A DNA stretch of 64,000 bases from Anaeramoeba flamelloides (taxonomy: Eukaryota; Metamonada; Anaeramoebidae): the NCBI GenBank assembly GCA_027625915.1, contig JANTQA010000020.1:930001-994000 (forward strand), in the 5' to 3' direction. Within the stretch, counting starts at the first letter, position 1. The number at the start of each line of letters is the position of its first letter. Below are positions 1 through 11,335 of this stretch, one piece after another. Both the position numbers and the translations under genes were made by a program. The notes under the pieces were generated by a model, which worked only from the letters and a program-made list of their open reading frames with translations, was not told the origin of the DNA and did not search any database.

Positions 1-6
1 GTTTAA

Positions 7-882
7 GTGATTATGATCTACTATTGACATATTAAAATAATTTTTTTTTGGGAAAAATTAGATAATATTTATTGTTATACTTTACACACACACACACACA
101 GTATAAATGAAGAGTAGTATTGATTTCTGGGGAAATTATTGAATTTCACGATCTTATTTCGAAAAATTTACTCATTGTCCTTGTTCGAATAACCCGTGCC
201 CATTTCTTAAATCCGTAATGCAAATTAAAATCGCCCTTTTTTTCTAGAAGGCACATAGATTGAATAATCTAAGAAAATGACAATAAACAATTTTTAAATA
301 TGATATTGAATTCTTAAAGTTCTACTTTTTAAAAGAAAAAATTCTTCAATTGAGTATCAAAATGGAAAATTTTTCACAAAAAATGGAGATGAATTTTGAG
401 ATACACTTTTTCCTAGAAAAAAAATATCTTCAAAAAATCGAGTTAATTTTAATCTATCAAACATAAAAAAATTTCCTTCAAAATTGGAAAAAATTATTAA
501 AAATTTTCAACAAACCCAATTTCTAATTTAAAAATTCAACAAGATAGAAAGGAGTTAACTTCTTAAACAATGATGCGATCTTAGGTATACCATTGAATAC
601 TGAATTAGATGTTGTATAGGAACAAGAAGAAGAAAGCAAAACCACAGGTATTTATTTTGAAACATGAGTTTTAGGCACTGGACACAGGCTATTTGAACAA
701 GGACAATGAGTAAATTTTTCGAAATAAGATCGTGAAATTCAATAATTTCCCCAGAAATAAATACTACTCTTCATTTATACTTTGCGTGCGTGCGTGTGTG
801 TATGGAAAGTAGAACAATAAATTTTATCCAATTTTTCCCAAAAAAAAATTATTTCAAGATGTTAATAGTAGATCATAATCAC
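7..882. mobile_element. TTAA-flanked foldback element, about 876 bp
   Basis: The two ends are inverted copies of each other: GTGATTATGATCTACTA at the left and its complement at the right, each next to TTAA (3-6 and 883-886). The arms run about 200 bp each (roughly 7-205 and 680-882) with scattered mismatches. Both arms carry an alternating purine-pyrimidine tract (CA repeat at 84-100, TG/CG repeat at 783-801). The middle (205-680) has no gene. TTAA duplication is typical of piggyBac-type transposition, but no transposase is present. The left flank is only six bases from the window edge, so the outer limit there is less certain. Confidence 0.75.
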
Positions 883-888
883 TTAAAC

Positions 889-2394
889 CAAAACAAAAGG
901 TACAAACTTGAAATGTACGCTCTGAATTCATTTGGAGTTCACAGCCTTAAATTAATAAATATTTAAAAATTTTTTTCTCAATTGATTTTTTATCAAACAG
1001 AAAGCTTTTAGAAAGTTCTCACAAAAAGAAATTCAAAGATCATAAATTCGTCCAAAAGAAACATTTTACGACCAAAACTGTTGAAGCTCTTCACATTGAT
1101 CATTATAAGAAATTTTATAAACTTGGTTTTGAAAGAAAAAGCGAAAATTTTTTCTATTTAAAAGGTAAAATAATGGTATAGACAATTTACAGTCAAACAG
1201 TTTGTTTCAAAATCCCTTTTGAAATTTCGGAAAATACAAAGAAAGAAATTTGATCCAAATCAATAGGCGTTTTTTAAAAAAAAAAAAAAAAAAAAAAAGT
1301 AAGAAACAAAACTTACCTCAAGTTTTTCATTTTCGTTTTTGAGTAAATAAATTTCGTGTGTTAAAAAAGAATTTCTTGATTGGACCTATTGAGGTAGAAT
1401 AAAGAAAATAATAAAAAAAAAATTAAAGATTTGTTGTTTGAACAAAACCAAGCAATTAAAAGCGAATTTCCTTACTGATTGATAATTTTGAAGTACTAGC
1501 TGTTTTTTAGTTTTTGACTTTTCAAGTTTTTTGATTGTTTCATGGTAGAGGCTGATTTTTTCTATATATTTATGCTATTTGGTTGTTTCAAAAAATAATG
1601 TGAAAAAAAAAAACAGGTTAAGGATCAAAAAAAGTTTTCAAAATGTTGGATGTACTTTTTGTTGTGAGATATAATTATTTAAGAATTTGATCTGCGTTAT
1701 GTTTTTAAGGTGTTGTTGGTAAAATACCAAAACAACCATTTTGAGTTGTGTGTTGGTTAAGTCATCAAAATCCATTAGAAGGAAATTTACAAAAAATGGT
1801 TTCTTGAAGTGAAAATGTTCACCAAAAAATGAACGAACTTTACCAAAGTTTTTCGTTTTTCCCCTTTAAAAGTCCCAAAAAGTCTTTGAAAGATTTGTGA
1901 ATTGTTGTAAACCTTTTTAAGGACTCTAACTTTCATAACAGTTCGAATAATATTTGTAAAGTTGAAAATAATTTTTTTTAAAAGTTGATTTTTGAAATGA
2001 AAAACCTCGAATTTCTCTGACTTTTTTAACTTGTTTATCGAAAAATAAAAGTCAAAAATTCTTCTTTGTGTATATTTTAATATGTTACAATTTATTGCTT
2101 GGCTGTTAGATTTTTTTCAAATTGAATTAGTGATTTTTTCAAATTATGGACACTTTTATTTTTTTGTAATGACAAATTGGTTAAAGTGTACTTATACTTG
2201 TTGAAAAAATCAAAGTGATTTTAGTCAAACCACCAGAAAAAAAATAATTTCTCAAAAGAATAACTTTGAAAAAAATCAATAAAAAAGTACAAGGTAAAAA
2301 AAACCTAATATTTTTTTGAATTGAGAACCTTAATAGAACCTGTAAATGAAAAGTAATATCAATTAAATTGAAATAAAAAATAAAGTTTTAAACA
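889..2394. other. AT-rich intergenic DNA, no gene seen
   Basis: I see no coding region, RNA gene or clear repeat here. Poly-A and poly-T runs are common (for example about 1274-1299). Short reading frames are T/A-run translations without family resemblance. Confidence 0.6.
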
Positions 2395-2983
2395 CAAAAT
2401 GGAGGATTAAACACTATAGCTATTTTATTAATCTCTTTTGGTTAGGGTTTTTCTTTGGTTTATACTAAATTTAGTTTGAAAAATTTGTTCCAAAAATTGA
2501 CTATTTTTAGAGATCTTGAAAACTACTCGAAGGATTTCATTAAAAAAAGAGATCAAAAACTATTTTTATTAGCTCCAATTATAAAACAAAGGGGTAATAT
2601 CTCTTTGATGTTGGTTTGGTTCTTCTTTTAATTGTTCAAGAATGTATATCTTCAGTATGGTTCCCATTTGAAAATCACAATAGATTTTGTAATTGTTTCT
2701 CTTTTTTTCCCCCCAAATAGCAGAACTAAATTGGTGATCTTCGTTTTCTCAAATACACTACTATTTGTTTCAAAATAAATGGAATAAAATTTTCATTCAT
2801 CTTTCCAAAATATCATTCAAAGAAATAAAACAAGTCACCAAATCCCCAATTCTAAAAACAGGAATAATTTAAGCTGATTTTAAGATTATGAAGAATTTGA
2901 AAAGTTACATGATTTTTAAATTCTTTTTTTGGAAAGCTGAATGAAAATTTTGTTCCATTTATTTTGAAACAAATAGTAAGGAC
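2395..2983. repeat. Diverged dispersed repeat and a small inverted repeat
   Basis: The stretch 2395-2640 resembles, at low identity, the arms of the foldback at 5110-6365 (shared words around the AATGGAGGA start and the AGATCT...AACTACT segment). At 2760-2807 and 2931-2977 there is an inverted repeat of about 47 bp per arm with few mismatches, including TATTTGTTTCAAAATAAATG and its complement. No gene was seen. Confidence 0.5.
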
Positions 2984-3214
2984 CATCACCCATATAAAGA
3001 TCATAAAACCCATGTTTCCAAATAAAAACCCTTTTCTTTTTTTAATTCTTTTTTGAAATATCAACATTTCGTTGATATTTGATTGTTAACCAAATTTCAT
3101 AATAAATTCTTAATTTTTTTTTTACTTTTTTTATTTTATTTTTAGATAACAAATATTTTGAGTTTTTAGAACTTAATATTATAATAATATTTTTTTTTGT
3201 AAGAATAAACTATT

Positions 3215-3376
3215 TTTCATAAATTTTGACTCACTTTATAAAGTTAATGGGGGTTGTTTTGAGGGTTTATTCCAGTATTCTTTACAAAAAATATTTTCAA
3301 ATTTTTGGAATAGAATCATTTTTTCTAATTTTGCAAATTTTAGTTTTGCTTTTTCAAATTTTTGTTTTTCTTTTTC

Positions 3377-3424
<48 letters not shown>

Positions 3425-3815
3425 CTTTTTTTTTTTTTTTGTAAAAGATCATGTTGAAAAAAAAAAGAGATCTTCATAAAGAAAAATAATCACTAAGAAA
3501 ATTGAGACTATGTAGTGTCTTTGAAAATGGATTTAATTATTCCTAAAAAATCTTGTTATTCAACTTTTTTTCAGTGAAAGTTCGGTAATAAAAAATCAGT
3601 AATGCTCTTTTCAAAAATTGTGACTCACTTTTTTTTGGTTTTTGGTTTTATTTTTTTTTAATATTTAATATATCAGGTTTTTATAGATTTAGAATGACTT
3701 AAAAGTGAATTACAAATCATATTTAGTTATTAATTGTTCTTGAATACTAAAGGATATATTTTTTTTTCAATTTATTATTTCAGGTAAGTCACAATTTTTG
3801 AAAAAGAGTTTAGAT
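3215..3815 (+). repeat. 600-bp dispersed repeat, copy 1 of 2
   Basis: This block matches 49557-50155 on the opposite strand along its whole length. Matching parts include the GACT(C/G)ACTTTATA start, the TATTCCAGTATTCTTTACAA segment, a central pyrimidine tract (3376-3440), the word GTGAAAGTTC(G/A)GTAATAAAA, and the end AGTCACAATTTTTGAAAAAG. The termini are roughly inverted relative to each other (both contain TGACTCAC-like words), so this is probably a non-autonomous DNA element. The long poly-T in the middle is shorter and interrupted in the other copy. Confidence 0.7.
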
Positions 3816-4267
3816 AACTTCAATTTATAAAGATATTTATTCTCAAAATTTGATTTTTAATGGGATGATTTTGAAATTGAGTTTATATTTTAATAAAATC
3901 AAACTTGAATTGTAACTGATTTGTATTTATGGAAAAATCTGAATTAACAATTAAATGAACAAAGTTAATTAATTCATTTTCTACTTTTGATAAAAAATAT
4001 TGTTTTAATTAAGACAAAATTTTTCAATTAAATTGATTCAATTTTCCCAGAAATTATTTTATATATTAAATATTTTAGTTGAAGAATTTTTTTTTAATTG
4101 TAGTTCTATAAGAAGTCCATATCATATTTTCTTATTAATTATGAGTGTTTTTATACTTTTTAGTAAAAATTTTTTTGAATTTTTTTTATTTTATTAGAAT
4201 ATGACAAAACTGTTAGTAACCAATTAACAAATGCTACTTTAGTAGTTCAAGATTATAAAAATTCTAC

Positions 4268-5600
4268 AAATTATTAATTGAAAACGCCAAAAGATATCCA
4301 CAAAGTAAATTGGTGATTAAAATGCTTGGGATTTGATTTTAGCTCTTTCTTATTGTACTTTTAGGATAAAATTTGTTTTTTTAATATGATATTAGTAATA
4401 ATTATAATTTTGGATTACTATTTTTATAAAAAAAAGATTTTAACAAGAAAAAAAGTTCAATCAAGATTTATAATACATTCAGTTCCACTTTTAAGGCACA
4501 AACTTCAACTACAATTAGTACAAAAAAAAAACATCTCAAATTAAGGCACAAAATTCCAATTCTAGTAAAATAATTTGTATAAAAAAAATTCCAAATTTTG
4601 TAACTTAATTTCAGATTTTTTTGTGCCTTAAATTTTGTTGAAAATTTGTGCCTTAAATTTGAAAATGGTTGTAAGGAAATCTTTTACAAATGTAAATATG
4701 GATTCTTGTTAAAAATCGATTTTTTACAGTTTTCAAGATTAGTAAAGAGTTCCATGCAATTTTCACCAATTATTTCGTAATAGTAAAAGAACCCCACTTT
4801 TTGATTTTTGTACTCAAAGGGATTTTCATTGAATAAAATCGTTTGGTAAATACTAATACTTTATTTAAAGTATGTTTTTTTAAGATTTGAAAGATATGTA
4901 TTTAACAAAGGATTTTATGATTAAAATCATTATTATTCTATTAATATAATCGAATATTATATTTACTATAAATAGACTATAGAAAATTGAATGGAAATCA
5001 GTATTTATCTTGAAAATTGTAAAAACTCTATTATTTACGAAATTTGTATTTAACTTGTAAACTAGAAAACCAAGCTTGGAAGCTAACTAATAAAAGAAAA
5101 AAAAATATAACTAAAGTCAAAATGGAGGACTATACAGAATAATTGTTTTTTATCTATACCATCTTATGGTATGGAGTTTTATCTTTGACTGATCTTTTAT
5201 TAAAAATTTGTTGAAATAATCGACTATTATGAAGATCTCCAAACTACTGATCGAAATTGAAGATAAAAAGAGGATTTGAATTAATTTTGTTGATTAGATT
5301 TAATATTTTAAAAGAATAATTTTTTGGTGTTAATTTGTTTCTTTTTTTAATTATATCTTTGTTTTTAATTTTTAGTCAGCTTTTTTCAATTAAAAGTCTG
5401 TATTGAAATTGTTTTCTTGTTAAAATCTTTTTTTTTTAAAAATAATTTATTCTAAAATTTAGGTTTTTTTACTAATTTCAAAACAAAAATTAGAATTTTA
5501 TCCTAAAAGTACAATAAGATTGAGCTAAATTCAATTTCTCAAAAAAATAATCATTTCTTATATACTTTATAAAGATCTTTTAGCGTTTTCAACTAATAAT
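4268..5600. repeat. Inverted-repeat pair enclosing other elements
   Basis: About 4268-4376 and 5470-5600 are inverted copies sharing AACGCCAAAAGAT-like and TTATTGTACTTTTAGGATAA words. Between them lie a TA-flanked MITE (4476-4671) and the left arm of another foldback (from about 5110), so the region is nested. No coding sequence was recognised. Confidence 0.5.
4476..4671. mobile_element. TA-flanked MITE, copy 1 (196 bp)
   Basis: Flanked by TA on both sides (4474-4475 and 4672-4673). It shares its terminal inverted repeats (CACTTTTAAGGCACAAACTT and complement) and its internal palindromic core (ATCTCAAATTAAGGCACAAA, TTCTAGTAAA) with copies at 12457-12650 and 23737-23905. The extreme ends (CATTCAG, GGTTG) have drifted from the CAGT of the best copy. 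There is no coding capacity, as expected for a Tc1/mariner-mobilised MITE. Confidence 0.8.
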
Positions 5601-6365
5601 TTTTCGAATATTTTTGAAATCTTGAACTAAAAAATTAGTATTTTTTAATTGGATAATAAAAGTATTTCCATTTCTTTTAACAATTAAATTACATGTCTTG
5701 TCGAAAAAAGAAACATGGCTCTTATTTTGTGTACATACCTGCAAAGTCTTCAAATTCTCTATTAACAACAATAATTTCAATTAAAAGTCAAGCTACCATT
5801 ACAAAAGATTTTTCAAAGTTTTAGATTAATAAAATCAAAAGAAAGACTCCTCTCATTTTCCTTTTTTGATCAATTATTAATTAAAAAATGGATTATTTTT
5901 TCTTATATTCTATATTTTAAAATCATCTTCAAGGTACCAAATATGAAAGTAATTCATCTTTTTTCTTTTGAGAAACAAATTTTTTATCTTCAAAAAAAAT
6001 TCCGAATATTCATAATATTTTTTGACAATTTGGAAAAAAGGGTCAAGAGAACAATTGTTTAATACAATTTTGATAGAAAAAAGCGACTAAAAATTAAAAA
6101 TTAAAAACAAAGATATAATTAAAAAAAGAAACAAATTAACACCAAAAAATTATTCTTTTAAAATATTAAATCAAATTAACAAAATTAATTCAAATCCTCT
6201 TTTTATCTTCAATTTCGATCAGTAGTTTGGAGATCTCAATAATAGTCGATTATTTCAACAAATTTTTAATAAAAGATTAGTCACACAAAGATGCGCGCCA
6301 TACTATAAGATGGTATTGATAAAAAACTATTATTTGAAAGGATCTTCCATTTTGACTTTGGTTGT
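5110..6365. repeat. Foldback element with arms of about 290 bp
   Basis: Left arm about 5110-5395 and right arm about 6065-6365 are inverted copies. Shared words include AAAGTCAAAATGGA, TACCATCTTAT and a long matching stretch around CTCCAAACTACTGATCGAAA. Arm identity is high over the central 200 bp and lower at the tips. The spacer has no recognisable gene. The right end lies about 300 bp upstream of the ankyrin-BTB gene. Confidence 0.7.
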
Positions 6366-6672
6366 AATTATTTTTTCTTTTTATTTAAATGCTCTTACTT
6401 TTCATTTTCAAGAAGTTTAACAATGAAGAATTAGGTTAGTCTTCTTTTCTTTCACTTTTTTTTTATCAAAGGGCTAATTCTCTTTGCAATATTTTTTTTG
6501 TAATGCTTTTGTTTTGGTACAATTTTTTCCCTTTTAGAAGAAATGAAGATGAACTATTTTTATTATAAATGTTTTTTTTCCATTTTAGGAATCTAAACAG
6601 AAAAGAAACCTGTTAAAAATTCAGATTTTTCATTTTTTTCCTTTTTTCTCTTCATCCAAAATTTTCTATTCA

Positions 6673-8347
6673 ATGATTTTTGAACAAATCCAAAAAGGTG
6701 ATCTTGATGGAATTAGAGAAACAATAAAAAGTGGAGTAAATATCAACAAAAAATATAACAAAGCAACGCCACTCCATTTTGCATGCTATAATAATAGTTC
6801 TTTTGAAATAATCGAATTAATTGTGTCTGCAAAACCAGAAATCGATAGCTTATCACTTAATAATTTCACACCACTTCACACTGCTTGTAAATTTGGTTGC
6901 TCTTCTAAAGTTCTGAAATTGTTGCTCTCAAATGGCGCAAATCCCAATGCTCGTGATATTGAGGTAATTTGTTTTTAATTTTTTTCAATTCTCAAAAACC
7001 CATCAAAAAAAAAAAAAAAAAATTCACAAAATAAATAAAGAAAAAAAAAATTAATAAGGTCTACAGACCAATCTTACAATTTTTAAAAAAAACTTTATTC
7101 CAGTTAAACCATTAATACGGATTATTTTTGTCTTCAATTCAAAACGATCCACGAATTTTTGCTCCGAATTTCTCGCTAATCCTAATTCTAACCAACACAA
7201 CGTGAGGAAAAAAAAAAAAAAAAAAAAGATTTTCCGAGGGTTATTTTCGTTTTCTGAATGAGATTAGTTTCTTTAAATTCACACCTTTTGACAGAGATCT
7301 TGTTTTGTGGAATAACTGATCTCTTTTTTTTGATTATTTTTTTTTTGAACATAAACCTTTCAAAGTTTCTTCTTTTTCATAACCAACCATTCTGCTTAAT
7401 TTGCAATAAAATAAAAAAAAATAATTAAAAAAAAACCAAAACAAAAGTATAATTGCCCATTTCATTTCCTATGTGAAAGTGAGCCCGATCTGGAAAAAAT
7501 AAAAACCTTAGTGGAAGCAGGGGCTGACGTTAAACTCAAAGATGGTGATAAAAGGAATTGTCTGCATCTGTGCATCTTATGCAATTCACCACAAGAAGTT
7601 ATCGAATATTTCTTAAAGAAGGGGGTAGATCCCACATCGGTTGATTCCTTTAATTTAGCGACACTGCACTACTCTATCCTCCACAGGGCATCAATTGGCA
7701 CGATCCAATTACTTCTCGGGTATGGCTCTGACCCAAATATTTGCGATCAAACAGGAGCATCGCCGTTATTGCACGTCTGCAAGGGGATTCCAAACGGTGC
7801 CGAGATTGCAAAGTCTCTCTTGTTTTGTGGTGCCAACCAATTTCTGGAGAACAACCAAGGGGAAAATGCGAAAAAAATTGCTCAAAGCAACAATCAGACA
7901 GAAATATGCACACTCTTAGACCAATTTAAGGACTTCCCAAACCCTCTTTTACAACTCTTCATTGAAGAAAAGGAATGTGATCTTCAAATTCTTGTTTCCA
8001 ATGATCAAAAAATCCCCGTACATAGCCAAATTATAAAATTAAGGTGTGGGATCGCAATTAAGAAAACAGGAAACGAAAACGAAAACGAAATTGAAAAACA
8101 AAATGAAATTGATTCTTACATTGAAAAGTTTTCGAAAGAGCTTTGCTTAAACTACGAAAAAGATGAGATTTTTAAACTTTTAAAATGTTTATATTGTATC
8201 AATATCGATGCATCAAACCAATTTCAAGAAATAGCTCAAAATGTCGGATTCATTGATTTCGTTAATAGGGCACAAAAGAAATTATTTTTTAAAGACTTAT
8301 CACAAATTTTTCTATTACAAGATAAGAAATTATTAAATCTTCTATAA
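6673..8347 (+). CDS. Ankyrin-repeat protein with C-terminal BTB/POZ domain
   Basis: The gene has two exons, 6673-6963 and 7448-8347, split by a 484-bp GT-AG intron (donor GTAATT, phase 0). The join gives 396 residues. Ankyrin repeats fill residues 1 to about 275, about six of them, recognised by TPLHFACY, TPLHTACK, CPFHFLCE, NCLHLCI and SPLLHVCK and by turns such as GANPNARD and GADVKLKD. The splice falls between repeats, and the joined reading restores a proper repeat (CPFHFLCE), which supports it. From about residue 290, KECDLQILVSNDQKIPVHSQ and the following helices are a BTB/POZ domain with an Asn/Glu-rich insert. BTB domains often dimerise and recruit cullin-3, so a substrate-adaptor role is an inference only. 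The acceptor (CAAAAG) lacks a pyrimidine tract and is the least certain point. Confidence 0.82.
6964..7447 (+). other. Intron of the ankyrin-BTB gene
   Basis: This 484-bp non-coding stretch begins GTAATT and ends AAAAG. It holds poly-A runs (7004-7021, 7207-7227) and T-rich segments. No frame continues the ankyrin pattern inside it. It is several times longer than the 90, 124 and 245 bp introns elsewhere in this window. Confidence 0.65.
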
Positions 8348-8834
8348 ATAAAAAAAAAATTATAAAAAAAATTCAAAAAGATTGATTTTTTAGAAATTAA
8401 TATGGCAAGAATTTTTATTTTTTATTTTTTTTATTTTCAATTTTTTATTCTTTATTCTTTATTCTTTATTTTTCGTTTATTTTTGGGATAATGATATTTT
8501 AATTTAAATACAAAATAAATCCAAATAATAGCGAACTAGATTTTTAATATTTTTTATGATTTATTTGTAATTACAAGGAGAGTTTAAAGACATTTCTGTA
8601 AGGTACACAAAGTGGGATTTTGGGAAGTATTAGTGAAAGTTCTGAGAGTGAATTAATAATATAATTTGCAAATATTATCTAGCTTTTTTCTGATATTAAA
8701 GTAAATATCATAATCAGATATAGTTTTCAAATATTGGAAACAAAAAATAATTTTTTTTTTGATATTATGAAGGGGTGAGATTAATTTCCTATACCACTTA
8801 TATGCTTTTTTTTGTTTAATATTTTTTTTTGGAA

Positions 8835-8990
8835 GATCAATAGTTTTTTACAAATAAAACAGAAAACCTCAAGAAAACTATAGTTAGTTTTTTTAACTTT
8901 TAGAAATAATAAGAAAATTTCCCAAAGTTTTATTTTTATTTTCAAAAGTAAAAAAAAACATTAGCATTTCCAGAATTTGAAAGTGTCCCT
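8835..8990. repeat. Hairpin-cluster repeat, site 1
   Basis: It shares the vocabulary of the cluster family: ACAAATAAAACAGAAAACCT, AGTTAGTTTTTTTAACTTTT, a TATTTTCAAAAGTAAAAAAA right arm, and a CATTTCCAGAATTTGAAAG tail. It is more diverged than the sites near 19.9, 39.7 and 59.8 kb. Confidence 0.5.
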
Positions 8991-10014
8991 AATATAAAAA
9001 TTTTTTTATAAAATGTTATAAACGTTTTGTAAAGGTGTTAGTAACGTTTTAAATTTTATAAAAAATATATAATAGAAATTTTTATTACATAATTGTTGGT
9101 TATAAAAAGTGTTATAAAAACTGTAACATGATCTAAGTCCGTTATAAGAATATTTTTTTAAAAAATATTGAAAAAATAAACTTCATAAAAGATGTTTTGT
9201 TATAAAAATGCTATTTATTTTTTTTAAACATAAACTTTTTCTTTGAGAAAATTTAAGTAAATAATTTTAGATAACTACAGATAAGAAAGAGATTAGAACT
9301 CTTAAAAGTTTAAGATAGCATTGTAGTTGTTGTGGAAAGATTTTGAGAATTCCATGAATTATTAGGCAAAGTTTGAGAATTTTCTGATCTTCTTATTTCC
9401 AATTCTAACAAAGTGAATTAAGATGTATTTTACCAATAATTTTTTATTTAAATCTGATATTTAAAGTTATTTAACAGTACTTTGATATTTTTATTTACGA
9501 CGTTGTTTAATCGATAACACTGAGATTTGACAATGTCTCAATTTAAAACCAATTGAACGCATGTTTTGGTCCAAGGAACCAAAATACTTGTTCAATAAAA
9601 ACTAAAAAAACAACTGCTTGATCATTTGGCGAAAGTTTGGAAAAAGAATAAATTCCATTTCTTTATTAAAAACAATGTCTATTTACAAACTTTGTTTTTT
9701 TCTCTTTTCGAAAAAAAAGCAATATCATTTTTTAAAAAAAAAAATTTTGTTTGTTCTCTTTTTTCTGAAAAAAGGAGAGGAGAGACCATTTATAAGAGGT
9801 TTTTGGAAAGGGGAAAAAAATAAATGATCATTTAAGGAAAAAAAAGAAAAAAAAAAACATTTTTTTTTACTCTGTCAATTTAAGAAATTTTTAAGTACTG
9901 TTCAACACACTTCATAGTTAAGAACACCAAGAGATGCATGCAGATTTTCAAGTTTGATCGTTTTCGAGAATTGGATGACAAACAGAAAATAAAAGGATAG
10001 ATAGATCTCATTGA

Positions 10015-10224
10015 ATGGATGAACGATCTAGTGTATCTCGAGAAAATTTAAACCATGTTTTGTCACCAATGATGAAAATTCAAAATTTAACTTCAATGTT
10101 TTCACTAAATACATTGGGTGAAAAAGGATCCTTTGAAAAACAGGTTCTTCAAATTACCATTAAAAATAACAAATTACTTGTTTCAGTTAAATTTATTTGT
10201 TTGTTTTTTGTTTTGACGAGTTAG
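10015..10224 (+). CDS. Possible small protein or orphan exon, unrecognised
   Basis: An open frame of 69 codons starts MDERSSVSREN. Its first 50 residues use a mixed amino-acid set (Ser, Arg, Glu, Gly, Lys) unlike the Phe/Lys/Ile runs of random AT-rich frames here. The last dozen (FICLFFVLTS) look like translated non-coding DNA, and TTTCAG/GTTAAA words near 10180 could be splice sites. I recognise no family. It may be an exon, a decayed gene or chance. Confidence 0.2.
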   Translation: MDERSSVSRENLNHVLSPMMKIQNLTSMFSLNTLGEKGSFEKQVLQITIKNNKLLVSVKFICLFFVLTS

Positions 10225-10323
10225 ATCCCAAGTTAAAAAATAAATAGCGTCTCATATTGTTTCATTTGTTCAACAATCACCTTTTATAATTCTTCGTTTT
10301 GGTTCTCCTTCCAGACTCAAAAT

Positions 10324-10411
10324 AATGAGATTGTTCTAGTGCTAAGATGATATTAATCGTCGTTCTTCGAACTCCTCAATATCATCTTATGTCACTTCGA
10401 ACAATCTCATT
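10324..10411. repeat. Imperfect 88-bp hairpin with GC-rich loop
   Basis: The arms AATGAGATTGTTC...TAAGATGATATT and their complement pair over about 25 bp, with an internal mismatch/bulge (TAGTGC against TGTCACTTC). The loop holds a small nested stem GTTC-TTC-GAAC. No homologous copy was seen in this window, so it may be a foldback remnant or a structured RNA. Confidence 0.55.
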
Positions 10412-10499
10412 TTTTTCGTTCTTCCAGGCCAAACTCAGATTATAACAAGGAGAATGTTTCCAAATCAAAACAATAAACACAGTTATCTAGATATTCTAA

Positions 10500-10585
10500 A
10501 AAAAAATTTTTCATTAGAGGACAAGTTTAAATCAAAGATTTTTCTCTATTCTATTGAATTCTGGAAAAGTTAGATACTCGGTAAA
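10500..10585. repeat. Hairpin-cluster repeat, site 2
   Basis: It contains ATTTTTCTCTATTCTATTGA and TCTGGAAAAGTTAGATACTC, the right half of the module also seen at 11225-11335, 14690-14760 and 20165-20240, followed by the cluster word ACTCGGTAAATACTTGACAG. Confidence 0.5.
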
Positions 10586-10800
10586 TACTTGACAGCAGTC
10601 ACATTAATTAAGTAAATTTTCCATTTAGAAATTTCAATTAGGAATCAAAATTTTCTTTATCATTAACAAATGACAAAAAAAAATAATGAGTCTTTATTTC
10701 GATTAATATCTTTGATTATTATTCAAAATATGTTTATTAATTTGAATTAATTCTTTAATCCAAAATTATTTGATTTTCTTAATAGAATGGACAGTCACAT

Positions 10801-10992
10801 ACAGCTGATTCAACTCAGAAGTGAATCGGCAACTTCTCATTCAGCTTTTGGAAACCATTTCAAATAATTTCAAATAATTTCAAATAATTTCAAATAATTT
10901 CAAATTATTTCAAATTATTTCAAATTATTTGAAATGGTTTCCAAAAGCTGAAGGAAAGGTTGCCGATTCACACCTAAGTTGAAACGGCTGTA
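10801..10992. mobile_element. Foldback element built around a 10-bp tandem repeat
   Basis: Arms 10801-10860 and about 10930-10992 are inverted copies (ACAGC(T/C)G..TCAACT, GTGAATCGGCAAC, TTCAGCTTTTGGAAACCATT) at roughly 85 percent identity by eye. Between them the unit CAAATAATTT is repeated four times (10861-10900), then the variant CAAATTATTT three times (10901-10930). It has no coding capacity. Confidence 0.75.
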
Positions 10993-11224
10993 TAAAATGA
11001 TCAATATATTCAATCTGTATCTAGGTTTAAATATTTTTTGAATAAATTCCAAGATTTTATTTTTATTTTATTATTATTCAAAATATAAGAATATCTATAT
11101 GGATAATTTGTGAAAATTTTCGTTTTAAGATTAATGCTTGCCCTTCCATTTTAAATATTTTTTGTTGTTGGGTTACTTTTAATTTAAGAAATAAACAGTA
11201 AATTGTATAAATTTTCAGTTTATT

Positions 11225-11335
11225 TTTTTATATCGAAAAAACATGCCGTTAGCTTTCCCAGAATTCATAATAATTTAGTAAAATATATGATTTTTCTCTA
11301 TTTTTTTAAATTCTGGAAAAGCTAGGCACTCGACA
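11225..11335. repeat. Hairpin-cluster repeat, site 3
   Basis: A hairpin is bounded by GCCGTTAGCTTTCCCAGAATT on the left and AATTCTGGAAAAGCTAGGCA on the right, with TGATTTTTCTCTATTTTT in the middle. It is followed by the linker CACTCGACAACACG. The same module with other linkers occurs at sites 4, 5 and 7. Confidence 0.6.

Noticed and set aside
3226-3444. 72-codon frame ending in a Phe run
   Set aside because: It lies within a 600-bp repeat and is mostly translated poly-T. The second copy of the repeat does not keep the frame.
7674-7929. Several overlapping frames within the ankyrin-BTB second exon
   Set aside because: They are alternative readings of a real exon whose own frame carries clear ankyrin and BTB sequence. 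They show no family likeness.
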